Source: JBBQVS01 sp964250805 (GTDB taxonomy: Bacteria > Chloroflexota > Ktedonobacteria > Ktedonobacterales > Ktedonobacteraceae). From it: a stretch of DNA of 64,000 nucleotides. The stretch's first letter is position 1. Each line of letters opens with the position of its first letter. Below, piece by piece: positions 61,701-64,000 of the stretch. The DNA lies in NCBI GenBank assembly GCA_964250805.1, contig CAXUHG010000002.1, positions 62,001 to 126,000 of the forward strand, in the 5' to 3' direction. The notes under the pieces were generated by a model. That model saw nothing but the letters and a program-made list of their open reading frames with translations, was not told the origin of the DNA and ran no database searches. Both the position numbers and the translations under genes were made by a program.

Positions 61701-62948
61701 CTAATTACTCTCAGCCTTCACAGTTCCTTCGAGAAAACGCCGCAACAAATTGAGTGCAGAGAGTACAGCCAAACGCTTGTTATCGTCACGGCTGGAACTA
61801 CGTCCAGAACCTTTCGCTACTACCACGCCAATTGGTCCCTCGACAGCAATATGAACGGTACCGACAGGTTTGTCCTCCTGCGTATCAGGACCGGCAACGC
61901 CAGTAATACCTATGCCAAAATCGGTTCCTAGTCGTTCGCGTACTGCATGAGCCATCGCCCGTGCCGTCTGTTCGCTCACAACTCCGTATTGTTCCACAGT
62001 TTCCTTTGGCACGCCCATTTGCTCTTTGAGGTCTGTACTATAAGAAACAATGCCACCGATAAAATGTTTCGAGCTACTCTTTACATCGGTAATTGTGCTT
62101 GACAGCAAACCGCCAGTCATTGACTCCATGACGCCTAACGTCTGATTACGCGATTGCAACAGATCGCCTACGACACTTGCAAGTGTGTCCTTATCAATGC
62201 CAAATACCGCGTTGCCAAGTACCTCGCGTACCTGAACCTCCATGTCATTAACCTGTTGTTCGGCCTTCTCTATCGTGTCTGCCTTTGCGGTAACACGCAC
62301 ATCAATGGCATCATTTTTCGCATAGGTAGCAAGCGTTGGATTTGTGCTATGAATCAAGGAACCAAGCTTCTCCTCTACGGTAGATTCGCCCAGTCCAGCG
62401 ACACGTAGAATGCGCGTAAAGATTATGCCGCCTGTGTGCGAACTTAGCCTCGGAATAACCTCGTTCTCCCACATGCGATACATCTCGCGTGGCACTCCTG
62501 GCATGGCAACGATAATGTGATTATCCTTCTCAACCCACCAGCCGGGAGCTGTGCCAACGGGATTAGGAATCGCCTGTGCCGAGGGAATGAGCGTTGCCTG
62601 CTTCACGTTGCGTTCTGGCATCTGCGCCTTCATGTACGCGAACTTCGCTCGCAGGTCCGCCTCTAGCGTCGCGTCAACCTGCATTGTCTCACTAAGTAGT
62701 GTACTAATCGACTCGCGTGCAAGATCATCTTCTGTAGGACCGAGACCACCCGTCATAATGATAAGGTCGGAGCGTTGCCATGCACGTTGTAGCGTCTCGA
62801 CAATGCGCCCCTGATTATCACCTACCTGCGACACGAAATACAGGTCAATGCCAAGTGTAGGTAAACTTTGGGCTAGATAGGTTGCATTTGTATCTGTAAT
62901 ATGCCCAAGCAGAAGTTCGGTACCACAGGAAAGAATTTCAGCACGCAT
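61701..62948 (-). CDS. cinA: CinA family protein (competence/damage-inducible; NMN amidase domain)
   Basis: A 415-residue CinA. The N-terminal MoCF-like domain (~1-170) begins MRAEILSCGTELLLGHITDTNATYLA and has GGLGPTEDDLARE. The C-terminal CinA domain (~255-415) has VMESMTGGLLSSTITDVKSSSKHFIGGIVSYS and GITGVAGPDTQEDKPVGTVHIAV, the NMN-deamidase site. GGAGG lies before the ATG. In many genomes it sits next to recA; here recA is 37 kb away. Confidence 0.95.
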   Translation of the reverse strand: MRAEILSCGTELLLGHITDTNATYLAQSLPTLGIDLYFVSQVGDNQGRIVETLQRAWQRSDLIIMTGGLGPTEDDLARESISTLLSETMQVDATLEADLRAKFAYMKAQMPERNVKQATLIPSAQAIPNPVGTAPGWWVEKDNHIIVAMPGVPREMYRMWENEVIPRLSSHTGGIIFTRILRVAGLGESTVEEKLGSLIHSTNPTLATYAKNDAIDVRVTAKADTIEKAEQQVNDMEVQVREVLGNAVFGIDKDTLASVVGDLLQSRNQTLGVMESMTGGLLSSTITDVKSSSKHFIGGIVSYSTDLKEQMGVPKETVEQYGVVSEQTARAMAHAVRERLGTDFGIGITGVAGPDTQEDKPVGTVHIAVEGPIGVVVAKGSGRSSSRDDNKRLAVLSALNLLRRFLEGTVKAESN

Positions 62949-63056
62949 GAAGCCTCCAATAAAAAAGAATTGCAATCATTGTAACCAGGAGTTAAAAAAT
63001 GAGAAGTATTTTCCCTTCTCAGCATAGCCACCCTATTCTACCACACAGGATGTACT

Positions 63057-63103
63057 ATCAACATATTGTGTCAGACGCATAGAAAAATCAACATGTTGTG
63101 CCA
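63057..63103 (+). promoter_or_regulatory. Pair of NrdR-box-like sites upstream of nrdJ
   Basis: ATCAACATATTGTGTCA (63057-63073) and ATCAACATGTTGTGCCA (63087-63103) match at 15 of 17 bases and lie 30 bases apart, about three helical turns. They resemble the tandem NrdR boxes that precede ribonucleotide reductase genes. Confidence 0.65.
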
Positions 63104-63109
63104 AAAGGG

Positions 63110-63138
63110 TTGTAATTACGGTTTATTCAGAGTATACT
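63110..63138 (+). promoter_or_regulatory. Candidate nrdJ promoter
   Basis: TTGTAA (63110-63115) and TATACT (63133-63138), spacer 17, just downstream of the NrdR-like boxes and ~95 bases before the start codon. Confidence 0.5.
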
Positions 63139-63232
63139 AGCTTGCGTAGACACGAAATAAGAACAAGTTTTCGTATCGCACAGTTATTTCAATTTTGTAG
63201 TTTGTCCGTAGGAAAAGAAGGAGCTATCACGA

Positions 63233-64000
63233 ATGCTGGAGCAGCAAGAGCGTTCCACTGGCGACCAGTCGGGCGTTGACGCACAGAGTATGACACAGCT
63301 TGAGGGAATTCGCAACAAGGTCTTTATAGATAGATATTCACTCAAAGACGCTAGTGGGAAGCCGTTGGAGTTATACCCCGAACATACATGGGCGCGTGTT
63401 GCGCGTGGCATCGCTGAGGTCGAGAAGACAGAGGAGCAACGTGCCTACTGGGAGAAGCGTTTCTATGAAGTCCTCACAAACTTTCAATTTGTTCCTGGTG
63501 GTCGTATTCTCGCTGGTGCAGGTTCTGGACATCAAGTAACATTTTATAACTGCTACGTTATACCATCACCTGAAGATAGTAGACAAGGCATTTTAGACAA
63601 TTTGAAGCTAATGACCGAAATCATGGCTCGTGGCGGTGGCGTTGGTATCAACCTCTCCACACTACGACCACGCGGCTCCTACATCAAGACGGTGAATGGC
63701 ACTGCATCGGGTCCCTGCTCATGGGCGCAATTGTACTCAGTAGCAACAGGAGATGTAATTCAGCAAGGCGGCTCGAGGAGAGGGGCATTAATGCTTATGC
63801 TGGACGACAACCATCCTGATGTGGAAGAGTTCATTACGGTCAAGCGTACAGCAGGTAAAATCGAGCATGCCAACCTCTCCGTCGCCATCTCCGATAAATT
63901 CATGACAGCGGTCAAAGAAGATACTGACTGGGATTTGGTGTGGCAAGGTGAAGTCAAAAGAACGATTCGCGCTCGTGACCTGTGGGACCTGATCTGTAAA
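63233..64000 (+). CDS. nrdJ: Adenosylcobalamin-dependent (class II) ribonucleoside-diphosphate reductase, N-terminal part
   Basis: The first 256 codons of a class II ribonucleotide reductase; the rest lies beyond the window. Visible are FVPGGRILAGAGSG, FYNCYVIPSPED (first active-site Cys), MARGGGVGINLSTLRPRG, GTASGPCSWAQLYS, GGSRRGALMLMLDDNHPDVEEFI. The GGGVG...SRRGA segment with no ATP-cone ahead is typical of NrdJ. It makes deoxyribonucleotides with B12. GGAG lies 11 bases upstream. NrdR-like boxes precede it. Confidence 0.93.
   Translation, partial: MLEQQERSTGDQSGVDAQSMTQLEGIRNKVFIDRYSLKDASGKPLELYPEHTWARVARGIAEVEKTEEQRAYWEKRFYEVLTNFQFVPGGRILAGAGSGHQVTFYNCYVIPSPEDSRQGILDNLKLMTEIMARGGGVGINLSTLRPRGSYIKTVNGTASGPCSWAQLYSVATGDVIQQGGSRRGALMLMLDDNHPDVEEFITVKRTAGKIEHANLSVAISDKFMTAVKEDTDWDLVWQGEVKRTIRARDLWDLICK

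Noticed and set aside
63001..63020. Hairpin GAGAAG/CTTCTC
   Set aside because: A 6-bp stem in the cinA-nrdJ divergent region, too weak to call a functional element.

Overview
The window looks like a chromosomal contig from a Chloroflexota bacterium, most likely class Ktedonobacteria. This is an inference from gene content: class II (B12) ribonucleotide reductase, 2-oxoacid:ferredoxin oxidoreductase, a fused HTH/Clp-N protein, DUF4032, a Ser/Thr kinase with an extracytoplasmic domain, many one-gene regulators and secreted glycoside hydrolases. A 10-N scaffold gap at 26228-26237 inside a G/C homopolymer tract shows this is a draft assembly. Most genes are housekeeping; I found no prophage, complete insertion sequence or CRISPR array. 

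Layout. 1-4200: a truncated epimerase, then a response regulator/sensor kinase pair (all minus). 4.2-6.8 kb: korAB. 7-13.4 kb: accessory tract with a GH54 arabinofuranosidase joined to a ricin-type lectin domain, small zinc and membrane proteins, and an AT-rich patch with a polytopic GT-C-like protein and a GH16 glucanase. 13.4-18.5 kb: a receptor-like Ser/Thr kinase, then a coupled operon (amidohydrolase, DUF59, degenerate recombinase-fold protein, zinc alcohol dehydrogenase) that resembles the accessory genes of propane monooxygenase clusters without the monooxygenase. 18.8-24.7 kb: a glycosyltransferase-like protein, a GntA/YqcI-type N-hydroxylase homologue, a DUF1989 protein, a P450 and DUF4032. 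24.7-33.2 kb: DNA repair and information genes (recA, recR, ybaB, dnaX, SRP RNA), mtnP, ridA, tyrS and an HTH-ClpN protein. 33.3-36 kb: hsp20 and a two-gene PD-(D/E)XK/PIN pair. 36-47.5 kb: homocysteine methyltransferase/MTHFR, hydrolase, DUF255, infC, an S41 protease-like protein, HMG-CoA lyase, a CorC/HlyC protein, glmU and tRNA-Gln. 47.7-50.4 kb: a MerR regulator, a beta-carbonic anhydrase-like protein and an NmrA-like protein. 50.6-56.2 kb: a leucine-degradation operon (mccB, enoyl-CoA hydratase, mccA) and a hydroxyisobutyrate dehydrogenase. 56.3-64 kb: a CGNR regulator with an operator array in front of a DUF4331 gene, an MFS exporter, GNAT, M50 protease, cinA and the start of nrdJ. 

How it fits together. 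HMG-CoA lyase and the mcc operon together supply most of the lower leucine pathway. recR-ybaB-dnaX with the SRP RNA upstream is a classical order. Regulation can be read directly in several places: two matching MerR-type 19-bp-spacer promoters, a CGNR operator array, 11-bp-phased repeats before hsp20, a pair of NrdR-like boxes before nrdJ, and an ATC start codon on infC. Convergent gene pairs are repeatedly separated by very long perfect or near-perfect stems, several of which contain the stop codons themselves. The best candidates for an undescribed system are the overlapping PD-(D/E)XK/PIN pair, the monooxygenase-less accessory operon with a dead recombinase fold, and the GntA-like/DUF1989 cluster.
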